From Paramecium pentaurelia (taxonomy: Eukaryota > Ciliophora > Oligohymenophorea > Peniculida > Parameciidae), in contig CAJJDO010000117.1 of the NCBI GenBank assembly GCA_905183005.1, positions 228,826 through 292,825 of the forward strand: a DNA stretch of 64,000 bases. The letters are read 5' to 3'. This document shows, one piece after another, positions 25,608 to 38,432 of the stretch. The translations under genes were made by a program, and so were the position numbers. Position 1 is the first letter of the stretch, and each line of letters opens with the position of its first letter. The notes under the pieces were generated by a model. It ran no database searches, was not told the DNA's origin, and was given only the letters and a program-made list of their open reading frames with translations.

Positions 25608-26445
25608 ATAATTTAAACAAATTATTAAAATTTTGATTGTTATTTATAATCAATTCATTCAATCATTCCCTATGTCTTACAATTTAATTATTATTATTAG
25701 AAATAAATTTCATTATGTTGATATTTTACTATAATAAATTAATGTAGCTGTCCTAAAGCATCAAAATAATAATTATAATAGTACTTATATGTGAAGACAT
25801 CATATGTTTTTATAAAGTAATTAATTTTAGTTTTATTAAAATATTATTTATAAATTATATATTATTATTATAAATGATTAATTTATAAAAAAGTTCTTTC
25901 ATTAATTTTCTAAATTTTTAAGTAGTATAACTTAATTATTTTTTTAATATTAAATATAATAAACTTAAAAATATATTAACACTTTTATTTTATTAAAACA
26001 ACTTTATGTTTTAACGTGATTGAAATTAATAAATAATTAAAATAAACATATTTCTTTTAATTTTAGTCTCTTATCGTTTGAAATAGTAGACTTTTTTATG
26101 TAACATAAATCTTTTTTTGCCTCTTCTCAATATTACTTAATGCAAAGATTCAAAAATCAAGTAAACTTTTTCATTAATTTTTCCATAAAATTAAAATAAA
26201 TCAGATAATTCTGTATTAAATTTTTTATTTAATGGAAATTTAAGAATAGGATCATATTATAAACATTATCAAATTTTATTTAACATCCAAAAAATTACTA
26301 CTTATATTCATTTTTTAAGACACACTTTAATGATGCTAATAACTTTAGTTCTAATACTAATATTTATTTAATACTAGCTTTTGATATAATTTTTATTATT
26401 AATTAACTTGTTAAAATAAGCCAATATTGGATAATTTAATCTTTA
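25608..26445. other. Intergenic region
   Basis: About 840 nt of AT-rich sequence. Its first 130 nt hold the TGA-interrupted frame upstream of the preceding gene. The rest shows no start-anchored frame or RNA-like element that I can support. Confidence 0.45.
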
Positions 26446-27072
26446 TCAATATATATAATATTATTTCTTAAGCTTTCTAAGTTATTTAGCATATAGGCAT
26501 TATAAAAATATCTAATAAAATACATCATAATGAACTTCAAGAATCACATTTAATTTTCCAAAATACTTTATATATAATACTATAATTTTTATAATTTATT
26601 CCATATATTATTATTCTCTTGATTTTTTAAACTCTTTCCAGCTTAAATTTTTATTGTGTTATTATGAAACAATATATTAATGGCACTAAATTTTATACTT
26701 TATTTACTCAATTAAACTAAATCTTTGAATTGTGTATATAATAAATTGTATATGAAATTTTTTTATATCCATAAATTTTTTTTTATTTCTTTCATGAACA
26801 TTAAAAAAAATCAATTATTTCATTGGTTTAAAGCTCAAAGAAAAATTACAATATATATGCTCCTATTTATATAATGACGTAATAATTTTTAATAGGGGAG
26901 GGTGAAAATTCCATCTTTTATTGCTTTCAAATAATTTCCACTTAAAATCATCAAAGTATTTTCCAAATAAATTAATTGGATATTAAATAATTTTGTTGAA
27001 TAATTTCTAATTTAGATATTAGCTAAGCTTTGATAATTCAAACTTAAAAGCTTTTAAAATTTGAAAATAAAT
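26446..27072 (-). pseudogene. Possible decayed leucine-rich-repeat gene
   Basis: One frame stays open for about 200 codons down to TGA 26446-26448 and contains tryptophans and a CHQYIV/CNFSL-type composition, but it has no convincing start. In a second frame around 26880-27040 LRR-like phrases occur (LLSLNYQSLANI, LMILSGNYLKAIKDGIF). That suggests a leucine-rich-repeat sequence broken by frameshifts. It may also be chance, since only TGA ends a frame here. Confidence 0.3.
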
Positions 27073-27147
27073 TAATCAATCAATAAATTTTCAAAAAAAC
27101 TCTTCGTTTTACAAAAAATAATTTATCATCAAAATATTAATATTTTA

Positions 27148-29325
27148 ATGACACTATTAATTGTTACATCAATAGTTTTTATGCGTGTTGTTTGCCAACA
27201 AGTTATATTATTTGCAAGTTCATTTTCAGATAAAAAACTTGTTAACTTAGAAAGTAAACTATCAATCTAATTAGATTGGACTTTATATCCTAAAAATCTA
27301 CTCCAAACTGGGTTTGGATCATTATCTGTTGATGATGATGATTATGCAGGATTGTATTCAATGAATGGAGCGCAATACAAGAGCTACCTTGCTGGAATGT
27401 ATAAAATTTATGAAAGTATTCCTGCTCATTCTACACTAATAATTAAAGCAAAAACATTAATGTTAAAGAATTTAATATATATTTAGGTAAAATTTTGGCT
27501 TTGGAGGAACAGGTACATGTAGAGTTAGAGCAGATGGAATATTAATTATTCAAATTGCGAACAATTTAGATCTAATTAATAATTACAAAATAAATAGTTT
27601 TTCAGTACCTTATTAATCATCATCATCTGCTGTTTTAATTGAATTTCATTTTGAAGCTATTGGTGATTATTAAGTAAATTTATTAATTAATAATGTTTAG
27701 AGTTTGACTTTTGGATTTCGAGAATTTGAGTTGTATTATAAAACATGTCCTCCTGGATGTACATTTTGTTAAACCTCAGAGCTTTAGTCAAATGATTGTA
27801 ATTTTTGGTCTTTAGATCAACGATAATTGTTTGATTAAGGTTCATTGAATGAAGGTTGGACAATAAATTTTAAAGACAAGAAATAATATCGGACGGATTA
27901 TTGTCAAGGTTTTTATATGATAAAATTAAGCTAGATGATAAAGCACTTAATTTGATAGGATTTGCTTTACCAACAGAATCTATTGAAAGAACACTATATT
28001 TATAACCTCATTATAAAATGTTAATTTTATACAAATTGTTATTACTAGGAGCAGATTCTATTGTATTTTCATATTTCTATTTTGAATTGAATGATGTAAT
28101 TGTAAATGATATTAAATTTGCTACTTATCTAAAAACATCCTAGATATGCAAACATACAAATCCCTCAAGTATGGGAGACTACATTTAGTAGGTAAAGTAT
28201 GAAGATTTTAATTAAAATACAATACTGAAATTAAGAATTTTTACTTAAGGCAGAACATACTTTTAAAAGTTAAAGTGGACTATCAGAGACTTAGAAATTT
28301 TTATTAAGAAATGCCATCCAGATTGTACCGAATCTTGCTTTGGTCCAAGAGCAAATTAATGTTCAAGGTAAAAATACCCAAAATTTGAAAATTTTGTAAG
28401 TTATTTTATAGAACCCTTATTTACAGATACTTAAGAATGGTAAATGATAACTCCAATACAACCTAAATCACCAAATTATTGTAGTGGTATTTCAATTTTT
28501 GGAGGTTATTTACAATTAGGTGGTGATCATTATATTTAAAGATTTATTACATTAGAAGATCACTAAACAATTTAAATTTCATTTAAGTTTTACTAAATCG
28601 ATAATTTTAATAATGATATATTATATGTTGTAGTTGATGATCAAATCGTATATTAAACTGTCTTAGAACCTATTATAGATACTTCAAAAGCAACTCTATT
28701 ATGTGGTATCTATGAGAATTATGATTTAATTGTTAAAATATCGACACCTATAATTTAACATACGTAAAAACAAAGTATTATTTAAATTTATACTAATTAA
28801 CCAACTACATCATAAGGATACTGGGGGATTAGAGATTTTATCATTAAATAAGATTCAATAATATATATATAAGAATTAAAATAAGTTAGATTTTTGATTA
28901 GTGATTGGATAAATTTTCCATGGATTATAACATAAAAAGTTTAAACAATTGAAATTTGCAAAAATAAAAATTATATAATTAGTAATAATATATTAGGATA
29001 ACCATCTAAATTTAGAAAAATTATAAAGAATTTACCATTACATTCTAAAATTAGAATATAATTCATTATAATACTTACTTATACAACAATTAATGAAGAT
29101 ATTATTTAAATTAAATATTCTTTAGATTAAAATGAAAATTAAATTACAAAAAATTTATAATTGATAAATGATTAATATTGTGAAACTGCTACATTAAGTA
29201 AAGCTTATAATTTTGATGATTTCATTAATCATTCTAATGATAATCTATTTTTAATATTATCCATTGATTCTATATCAATTAATTGGGGAATTAGAGATTT
29301 TTAACTTTCATATTCTGATTCATGA
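27148..29325 (+). CDS. Secreted WGIRD-repeat surface protein, copy A
   Basis: Introns 27461-27485, 27674-27700 and 27909-27934 give 700 codons. A signal peptide (MTLLIVTSIVFMRVVCQ) is followed by four beta-rich repeats of about 170-180 residues. Each closes with a WGIRD-like motif: FGFREFELYY near residue 171, WTIRDLEIFI near 351, YWGIRDFII near 531 and NWGIRDFQL near 686. The first two are followed by paired Cys (CPPGCTFC, CHPDCTESCFGP). No membrane helix ends the protein, so it is secreted or linked otherwise. The 3' half is nearly identical to copy B. The family resembles large ciliate cell-surface proteins, with unknown ligand. Confidence 0.8.
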
Positions 29326-29420
29326 TAATCAATTATATATTAGTATTTTATATTTACATTTTTTATTTATACATAAATAATATTGACAATCTAATAATAT
29401 TTATATCTTAATATCCTATA
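28496..29420. repeat. Long direct repeat, unit 1 (3' half of copy A and downstream flank)
   Basis: This tract matches 37000-37924 at a constant offset of 8504 with only about eight to ten substitutions seen by eye. It covers the last ~275 codons, the stop and ~95 nt of 3' flank. Upstream the two genes are colinear but clearly diverged; downstream they part after cctata. Confidence 0.9.
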
Positions 29421-30206
29421 CAAAAAAAATATTAGTAGATTGTCTATTCTAAATTTGCATTAAATCTTAAGCTATTTTAGATTATTTAATAAGATTTTTT
29501 AAAAGATATACTCTGCTTAGAAATTAATTGTTTTCTAAATTGTTTGAAAGGAAAATGATAGTAAAAAGTCTGGTTTTAGATTTTTAAGGAACTTTCTCTA
29601 TCTCTTGAATTTCTGATAATATAATTATCAAATTAACTTCTATTCTTCAAATAATATATTTTGGATCAATATAGTTTAACGATATTTATCAATAGTTTCA
29701 AGTTGTTTAATGATTTTATAATAATTTAATATAAATTTCTGAAATCTTAAAAAAATAACATAAATATTTATTAGATAAACATTTGAAAAAATTAGATGAT
29801 AATATTTATTGAAAAATATTCAAAACCAATCTAAATTTGTATAGATAATCAACATTCAAACAGATTTTCAATTATATTTTAAGAAGTAATTAAAAATAAA
29901 ATAATACTAATATATTTATAAAGAAAATAATATAAAATTATTTTTTATTATCTTGAATGTTGAAAAAGCTTTTCATTTTATAAAAAATATCTATATATAT
30001 ATAATATTATTAGCAATAGAATATTCATTATGCCAAAATAATTTAGAACCAATCAAACAGTTTCAAAATCAACAATTAAAATAACATAATATATTTATAT
30101 ATTTTCACAACTAAAACTGGATTCTTTGAATTTTTAGCAGTTTTATGAGATTTTATATCATTTAATGCAAACAAAATAATATTTAGATCTATAAATATAA
30201 TTAATA
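29421..30206. other. Intergenic region downstream of copy A
   Basis: About 790 nt. A short phrase (aaatttgcattaa...taagctattttagat, near 29451-29490) recurs downstream of copy B near 38018, so the duplicated unit once extended further. Otherwise no gene seen. Confidence 0.5.
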
Positions 30207-32024
30207 ATGGGAAGTAGTGCCTCAACTAGAATAAATGAATTCTAAAAAATAGAGGCTGATCTTAAATTGACCACTCTACCTGACTTAGATAAAGTACAAA
30301 TATACTTATTCTTTAGCTTTTAATTGTTGCTTAAGATCTTCTTAAATTAACTGAACAACTTAGATAAAGGATTGTATCATATCATGACCTAATGTTGAGA
30401 ATAGTCAAATTACAATCTTATAAAGAAGTTGCCTTAGTTGATGCCTTCAAAATATGGTATTTGTGTACTTTAGTGTGTAATGACACAAAAGAAGACAGTG
30501 TTTAATTTGAATGCAAAATTGAAAATTTTGATCAGGAAGTCTTGTCAGAAAGTCTAAAGAAACTAATGAGTTTTGTACTGATCTTTATCTATAAATAGGG
30601 TAGCGTAGTGGCTTTTGCAATTGAAGAAAAATTCATTCAAGATGAAAAAGAACATCTGATAATTTGTGACACAGGAATATGTGGAGATTTTAAACTACAA
30701 TTATGGCCTTATGTTTGCTCGTCCTTTTTAAGTTACTTAAGATCTGCGGTTAGACTAGCTCCATTTTTAGAAGAGAAAATCAATAGCTAAATTAATTTGA
30801 TAAGAAAATACTTAGATGTACATAAAGCAGAGAAGTTAACAAAAATGATAAATTAATAGTCCTTAACTCATATTTGTGAATAAATAAAATATTTTGGATT
30901 ATTAGTAGATAAATATCATTAAGAAGTCAAAGTATTTACTAAAAAATACAAAGAACTTATGAAAGAATTGCATCCTTTAAGTTAGGAAGTGTTAAGAGAA
31001 GAAGGAAATCAAAATTATATTCTTAATGATGAGTAATAATCTATAATTAATATTTATAGGAGAACAATCTTAAAAACAAAAATACAAGATATTGTAAGAA
31101 AATATACACCCAATTATGAACTTAAAGAAGTAGTTTAAATACGATAAGAAATGTAGTTAAAAGAGTAAAGGAGAAAAGTAAAACCAAAAACAAAGTTGGA
31201 AAGAAGAAGAACAGAACAAGCAGCTTTAACATTCCCTACTACTTACCATTGGGTTGGCCATGAGTATTTTGACACTTTTTTTTCAGCATAATCATTGACT
31301 TTGTCTGAATTAGAAGAGTGCCGTGCTTAAGGAGAAGAAGCTCGAAAAAAGTTATTTAAAATCACTGGAGTCAATTAATGGAAGGATAATACTATAAAAA
31401 GTGTATTTGAATGTCTTACATGGATATTATCTGCAGAGCTTAATAAGAATCTTAAAAATAAAGAGTTTAAACTTCTTAAGGATGACCCTTGGCTTCATTT
31501 TATAAAACAAAAAAAACATAAATTTACTGAGCTTTCTTATTAAATAGTTACTAATTTTAAAGTATGGTTGAAATATTTTAGTCCAATTCGATATGAAAGA
31601 ATCTGTAATTATTAGTATTTTTCTTATATCATTATTTAGTTAAGATTTCTTAAAAAGATAAAGAGAACTTGAAAAAAATAAATTTGAATTTCATCATTTG
31701 ATCAGAGATCTTCCTCCTTAAAATTAATATAATGCACTTTCAAGCTTTACTAAGAATATTAGAGTAAATGAAACTTACTTAAGTAAAATTGAAAAGCTTT
31801 TTGAAATGACCATCAAAAGCAATGGTAAAATGGGAGAAGAATTATATGATAATTGGCAAGAGATTGTTGATCAAGCTGATTCAATTAAGTATGAATTAGG
31901 AACTCCGTTTAATGAATTCATTAAAGAATTTAGACCCAATACTTTGGCTGAATTAGACTAATTGTAAAATAGAAAGGCTGAAAGAAGATAAACAAAGCTA
32001 TCGATTGCCTGTATTGAAATTTGA
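30207..32024 (+). CDS. Large alpha-helical protein with N-myristoylation-type start
   Basis: Introns 30294-30316, 30575-30598 and 31615-31639 give 582 codons. The start MGSSASTR fits the N-myristoylation pattern (Met-Gly-x-x-x-Ser/Thr), so membrane anchoring is possible. The rest is helical and free of membrane segments, with several tryptophan-rich helices (AFKIWYLCTLVCND, SVFECLTWILSAEL, DPWLHFIKQKKHKF) and a basic middle (KPKTKLERRRTEQ). No catalytic motif is visible. It is better behaved in codon use and composition than its repeat-family neighbours. Family unknown. It converges with copy C, the stops being 29 nt apart. Confidence 0.75.
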
Positions 32025-32053
32025 ATATAATTTGATATAAATTTTATTCATTT

Positions 32054-34279
32054 TCAAGTAACCAGCATCTTTTCATATTATATTATAACATTTCTGATAC
32101 CAAAATAAATTATTGATTCTGATGGTCCACCTAGTTGTATAAAATTAATTTTATTACTTCCATCAGCTATAAAATCTAAAATGCAATTTGAACTTTAATG
32201 ATCTATTAAAGCTTCAAAAATAAATTATTAGCTTCGATTAGAATTATCACATATGTTAATCTCAGAAGTTAATAAAAAATTTTATTTCCAAACATTTTAT
32301 CCATCAATATACAAGTAAAGATATTTGGAATTATTAAATTTGAATTGATAAATGACAACTACTTCAAATTTTATTAAAATTCTAATATGATTTGGAATAT
32401 CCTTTAGTTTTTTTCGGAGGATTGTATTTTTCTGAATATAAATTAGTTTAAAATTCAAATTTTAACAATTCAGTATTTAAAGGGTATCAGTAAATTTATG
32501 CCAAGATACTACTGTTTTATCATCCTTTACCATAGATTAGGCCACTAGTTTCATATTAGCTTTGATTTATAATTCTCGAATTCCCCAACGTCCTAATTAG
32601 TAAACATAATTACCAACAGTAGTTGTTCCTAATACATAAAATTTAATTATAGCATTATTAGAAGTGTGGTCTATTGAATTGACTTTAATTTAAAAGGAAG
32701 TATCGAGTTATTGAGTATTTCCGCATAGTTTTGAACCAATTGAAAAATCATTTATATAAACTAACTATTATTCATAAACTATGACATCATCTACATCAAT
32801 ATAAAATTTTTCGTTGTTTTGAAATGAATCTATTTAATAAAATAAAAATTAAATAAAAATTTAACTATGTTGGGGTAGGTTAAAAATAGTATAAGATAAT
32901 TTTTAAATTGATATATCCTGTACTGCTCCTATAATTTGCTAACCATTGCAAATTTTATTATCGGTGTAAACAGATATTTAATTCCATCCATCAAACGAAA
33001 TTACAAGAGCATCAGTAAAGAAACTAACATATTACATTATGATGCTTTTTGCACTAAAGCAATCAGATATTAATGGACCTGAACAACTATATAAGCAGCT
33101 AGAATGACATTTTTTCAATAATATTCTAAAATCCCTTATTCCCCAAGGTGTGTTTATATCTGAAGCTTATTACTAAGCAATTGTTATTTTTAAAATAGGT
33201 TGATTATGAGCTCTTTAAAAATTAACTCTAGTCACTTAATCACCTGTGGGTGATGACATTTATTCTGAAGGTATATAGTTACAAATCATCAACTGTAAAA
33301 CATCAAGAAGTTCAACAACTTCATAAACAGTTAAATCATCAAATAAAATAGTAGTTGTTGGTTTAGTTTATCGATTGAAATTTATATATATTATTAGAAA
33401 TTAGATCTATATTGCATAATGAGGTTAAAGAAAGACAATTTTTTCTAATTTAGTTGACTTATCAAAAAATCCAAAAAAAAAAAATTATGTTTCCCCTTTT
33501 CTTATTAAAAAATTTATACTTCCACATTTATAAATATTTGCTGGCTTTTCTCCAAGTGGTTTCCAACCATCATTATTGAAATTATATAAGTCTTTAGCTT
33601 TCATTTTATAATCAACCAAAGACCAAATTATACAGGAAGCAAGACTGTTCGAATTACAGCTTTAGCAACCAGGGGGACATAATACCAAATCAATTGTTAA
33701 TTCTCTAAATCCAGAAGTTGACATCTAATTAGAATGGGACATTAATACTGCTGGAATATCTCCCAATTGCAAAAATTCTAGAAGAAGGGTCTCTGATGAA
33801 TGGTAAAACTCACCTGAAAATGCACCAGAATAGAAAAAAAAAAAGTTATTTGTCTCACTAAAATAAGATATTTTCAATACTAAAATACAACCTTTCCATC
33901 AGCAAAAAGATAGGATTCTTATTCGTAATTAATTGATTTCAAGATCAACCAACTAATTATTCAATATATTATTTACGATTTATATTTGAATGCCACCCTT
34001 ACAGTGTGGTGAGGAGGTAGATCATATATCATAATATATCCTCCTTCTACAGTTTAGCTTCCATAAAAACAATTGAGGCCAAAAAATACTTAACCAACAG
34101 GAAGAGGTCCAGATGGAGCATCGCATTTGTAATTCCAACCTTGAAATAAATTTCTAATATTAACCTTCAGTATTTGGGATATTATTTGTATTTTCTAAAG
34201 GATTGCTCATGAAGAAACTAAGATAGCTTGATTGAGCTACATATATAACAAAAAATTATAGCAAAAGATGTAAATTCAT
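32054..34279 (-). CDS. Secreted WGIRD-repeat surface protein, copy C
   Basis: Introns 34140-34164, 33953-33976 and 33858-33880 give 718 codons. A signal peptide (MNLHLLLQFFVIYVAQS) precedes four repeats closing with SGFRELTID near residue 169, PWGIRDFRILL near 352, RWGIRELQI near 541 and YFGIRNVII near 700. Paired Cys follow the first two (CPPGCQSCN, CHSSCLYSC), as in copies A and B. The repeat spacing equals that of copy A, but sequence identity is low, so this is an old paralogue. It is inverted relative to A and B. A run of 11 T codes for Phe within repeat 1. Confidence 0.78.
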
Positions 34280-34429
34280 TAAAATAAAATCAATTAAATT
34301 TTATTAGTTTTTATAAATATCCTAAAGTACAAAAAATAACTGATTTAAGCTATAATTGGTTATTGTAAATAAATTTAGTGAAGGGTTCAAATCAATCAAA
34401 AAAAAAATTTTAAGTTATTCTTTTCATTT

Positions 34430-34852
34430 TCATCTTGATTAGATATTTTTTTCCATTAATGATGTAGATAATTTAGATTATTTAGTTTAAAATTTAAGTG
34501 TAATTGTTTGATAATTAGAATGTTAATTAACAAAAATTATGTTCTTCAGACTCTTGTGTTTTTGAAGGTTGCTTTTAATATCTTCTGCTTACCCTGGTTG
34601 ATTTTTGGAATTTGCACTTATAGATTATTAAAAAAAAGGTTTATTTTTTAATAATGATATAACACTTCTACTGTTTTAAACTAAGCTAGAATAATTTATA
34701 ATCTTTATGTATGCATTTTCTGTATATTGTAAAACGCCGTTTAAGATATCTCGAAATTCCTCCTACTTCATATCAAGCATTTTTATGAAAATGATGATAA
34801 TATATAAATAAGAAAATAAAACTATTTATAAACCTTTACTGCTAATCTCCAT
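34430..34852 (-). CDS. Hypothetical protein, possibly the 3' part of a broken gene
   Basis: A 140-residue frame beginning MEISSKGLQIVLFSYLYIII, with one hydrophobic segment near the start and a charged helical region (MLDMKQEEFRDILNGVLQY) and basic tail. In the same frame, only 11 codons upstream of this Met, a single TGA (34886-34888) separates it from another coding-like stretch. It may therefore be the second half of a longer gene. If translation really starts inside, Met 34780 is the alternative. Confidence 0.4.
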
Positions 34853-34885
34853 ATATATTAACTACGTTGCGTCATTTATATTATC

Positions 34886-35265
34886 TCAATTTAAAATTAA
34901 ACTTATTAAATTATTTAAAGTTATTTCGTTTATTTCAGATAATAATTAGATTTGATCAAATACTTTCATTAAGTGCTAGGTTGTCAAAATATAATGAGTA
35001 AATAAAAAACTTCAGTAACTTCTTTTAATTCTTTTTAAATTTCATTAAATTAAATAAATTCATAATCATTGATGATTAAATTGAATTAAATAATTGGAAC
35101 AATATTTTTATTAAATCTTTTTGACATATAAGATATTCTTTTCACAAGTTTTATAATCTAATTAACAGGTTTTCTTTATTTTGATTTCCAATATGTAATT
35201 TAAAAAAGCTAATTTTAAGGAATATTAAATACTATTAGCGAATTATAAAAGTAAATGAAATCATT
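34886..35265 (-). pseudogene. Coding-like frame ended by one TGA, no start (possible 5' part of broken gene)
   Basis: Removing a 35-nt intron-like segment (GTTTTTTATTT...CCTAG) leaves a 115-codon open frame that is in phase with the downstream frame at 34852. A further 24-nt intron-like segment (GTATTTAATATTCC...ATTAG) does not change phase. It reads ITYWKSKQRKPVNQIIKLVK, YMSKRFNKNIVPIIQFNLII and HLMKVFDQIQLLSEINEITL, well beyond low-complexity chance. No ATG lies at its 5' end because a TGA precedes residue 1. Either a decayed gene or one whose 5' exons I cannot see. Confidence 0.35.
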
Positions 35266-35655
35266 TCATTACAGTATATCCCTGTTGTCTTTAATTAAAA
35301 AATAAAGAAGTTTTAATTAATTTTAAATTTTTTAAGTTATTTCTTGGAATGGAATAAGATATTATTAAATTATCTTGATAATATCATTACTAGACATTTA
35401 CAATAAAATTGAATAGATTAAAAAATATTATTGATTTAAAATTCAGAAAAATCTTTTCTTAATCCTATTAAATATATTGTTTATTAGACAGTAAACCATT
35501 AAAATTATAAAGGTTTTGATTAGAGTTTATATTAATAGCTGAGTTTAAGATATATTTATATGGATTAAAAAATAAATAGACTAAATATTTTCAAAAAAAA
35601 AAGTCTGTTTTTTTGGTTAGATTTAATAAATTTTATAGTTATTTAACCCTATTAT

Positions 35656-37829
35656 ATGAAATAATTAATAGTTAAGTTAATAATTGTAACACTAGTTGCT
35701 AGCCAGCAGGTTATTTTGTTTGCCACTTCATTTACAGATAAAAAATTCACTAGTTTAGAAAGTAAAAAATCATTATTTAAAACAGATTGGAGTTTGTACC
35801 CTTAAAATCCACTTAAGTCTGGTTATGGTTCTTTAACCAGTGAAGATGATGATTATGCAGGCTTTTATTCAATAATTGGAGTGAGTATGAGGAGCTATCT
35901 TAATGGAATTTACAAAATTTTTGAAAACATTCCCCCTCATTCTTCTTTAATAATTAAAGCGAAAACATTAATGTATAATTTCATTTAAACCTAGACAAAA
36001 TTTTGGTTTAGGGGGTCTTGGTATAGTTCATATCAGAGTAGATGGAAAGTTAGTTACAAGATTTCAAAGTGAATTTGATCAAGATAATCATTAAAAAATA
36101 CATAGTAGCGAAATATTTTTTATATCGTCATCATCTAGTGTTATTATTGAATTTCATTTTGAAGGAGTTGGTTATTATAAAGTAAATTGTTTGTAAAATT
36201 TATGAGGATATGACTTTTGGATTTCGAGAATTTCATTTGTATTATAGAAAATGTCCTGATGGATGTTTATATTGTTAAACTTTGGATTCAAACTAGAACC
36301 ATTGTAATTTTTGGTTTCAAGATCATCATTCTTTGCATGACTCAAACTCATTGAACGATGGTTGGACAATTATTAAAAATGACTAAAGATTATATTAGAT
36401 GGAGTATTGTCGAGGTACTTAATTATTTTATTAGCTAGATGATAAAGCTCTGAATCTATTAGGAATAATTTTACCAAATGAAGCTTTTGAAAAGACCCTA
36501 CATCTTGCTCCTCACCATAAGATATTAATTTAATATAAGTAACTATTACTAGGAGCAGATTTCTTTTCAGCTGCATATTGGTCACTTGAATTAAATGATG
36601 TAACAGTAAAAGAAATACCTTTTTTTACATATCATAGAACTTCTTAATTATGCAAACACAACAATCCATCAAGTTTGGGAGATTACATTACATAAGTTAT
36701 TTATGAGGACTTCCATTACAATACAATAGTGAAATTAAGAATTTTCACTTAAGGAAGGATTTTCTTTTAAAAGTTAAAGTGGACTATCAGAGACTTTGAA
36801 GTTTATATTTAAAAGTGCCATCCAGATTGTACTGAATCTTGCTTTGGTCCAAGGGCAAATTAATGTTCTAGATAAAAATACCCAGAATTTAAAAATTTTG
36901 TAAGTTATTTTACAGAACCCTTATTTACCGATACATAAGAATGGTAAATGATAACTCCAATACAACCTAAATCACCAAATTATTGCAATGGTGTATCAAT
37001 TTTTGGAGGTTATTTATAATTAGGTGGTGATCATTATATTTAAAGATTTATTACATTAAAAGATCACTAAACAATTTAAATTTCATTTAAGTTTTACTAA
37101 ATCGATAATTTTAATAATGATATATTATATGTTGTAGTTGATGATCAAATCGTATATTAAACTGTCTTAGAACCTATTATAGATATATAAAAAGCAACTC
37201 CATTATGTGGTATCTATGAGAATTATGATTTAATTGTTAAAATATCAACACCTATAATTTAACATACGTAAAAACAAAGTATTATTTAAATTTATACTAA
37301 TTAACCAACTACATCATAAGGATACTGGGGGATTAGAGATTTTATCATTAAATAAGATTCAATAATATATATATAAGAATTAAAATAAGTTAGATTTTTG
37401 ATTAGTGATTGGATTAATTTTCCATGGATTATAACATAAAAAGTTTAAACAATTGAAATTTGCAAAAATAAAAATTATATAATTAGTAATAATATATTAG
37501 GATAACCATCTAAATTTAGAAAAATTATAAAGAATTTACCATTACATTCTAAAATTAGAATATAATTCATTATAATACTTACTTATACAACAATTAATGA
37601 AGATATTATTTAAATTAAATATTCTTTAGATTAAAATGAAAATTAAATTACAAAAAATTTATAATTGATAAATGATTAATATTGTGAAACTGCTACATTA
37701 AGTAAAGCTTATAATTTTGATGATTTCATTAATCATTCTAATGATAATTTATTTTTAATATTATCCATTGATTCTATATCAATTAATTGGGGAATTAGAG
37801 ATTTTTAACTTTCATATTCTGATTCATGA
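35656..37829 (+). CDS. Secreted WGIRD-repeat surface protein, copy B
   Basis: Introns 35973-35994, 36182-36206 and 36415-36438 sit at the same places as in copy A and give 701 codons. Signal peptide MKQLIVKLIIVTLVASQ, then four repeats with FGFREFHLYY near residue 172, WTIRDFEVYI near 353, YWGIRDFII near 533 and NWGIRDFQL near 687. The 5' half differs from copy A at many positions, whereas the 3' half is almost identical. Intron lengths also differ between A and B (25/27/26 against 22/25/24), in keeping with an older duplication followed by conversion of the 3' half. Confidence 0.8.
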
Positions 37830-37924
37830 TAATCAATTATATATTAGTATTTTATATTTACATTTTTTATTTATACATAAATAATATTGACAATCTAATA
37901 ATATTTATATCTTAATATCCTATA
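37000..37924. repeat. Long direct repeat, unit 2 (3' half of copy B and downstream flank)
   Basis: Partner of 28496-29420, same orientation, offset 8504, about 99 percent identical by eye. It includes codons, stop and 95 nt of 3' flank. Confidence 0.9.
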
Positions 37925-38432
37925 TTTTAATATATACAGAATTATATTTTCATCTTACTATGATAGTAAATTGTTTAATCGTTGTTAGCACCCATATTTT
38001 ATATGGATTTTAAAATTTGCATTAATAGTTTAAGCTATTTTAGATGAAATTATATTTTTCTATTTTATAAATATATTTATAAAATAAGATTATATCAAAG
38101 TACCTTAATTCTTTTTAAATCACAAATGAGATATACTTATTATTTATTATCTCTACAAAAAAAAGAGAAAATATAGATATAGGTTTTAGTTATTATTCAA
38201 TAAATTAAGAAATAAATAGAAAGTAGTAAAACTATGTTTTAATAAATTATTGATTTATACTAATTCCTTTAGGTCAATAATTAAAATGAGATTTGTTTAA
38301 ATGGAAATAATAATTGGCAAAATTTATTGAATCAATAACAATGTTTATTATTTTGATATGTATTTTTCATAAAAGTTGTTCAAAAATAATAAGCTATATA
38401 TATTTTATTTTACACAAAATCTTAATTGGGAG
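37830..38432. other. Intergenic region downstream of copy B
   Basis: About 600 nt of spacer. The first 95 nt belong to the direct repeat. The rest is AT-rich with no supported gene and should hold the promoter of the HMG-box gene. Confidence 0.5.

Noticed and set aside
28370..28405. Intron in copy A beginning GTAAAAATACCC
   Set aside because: Copy B has ATAAAA at this place and reads straight through, and copy A also stays in frame, so it is coding.
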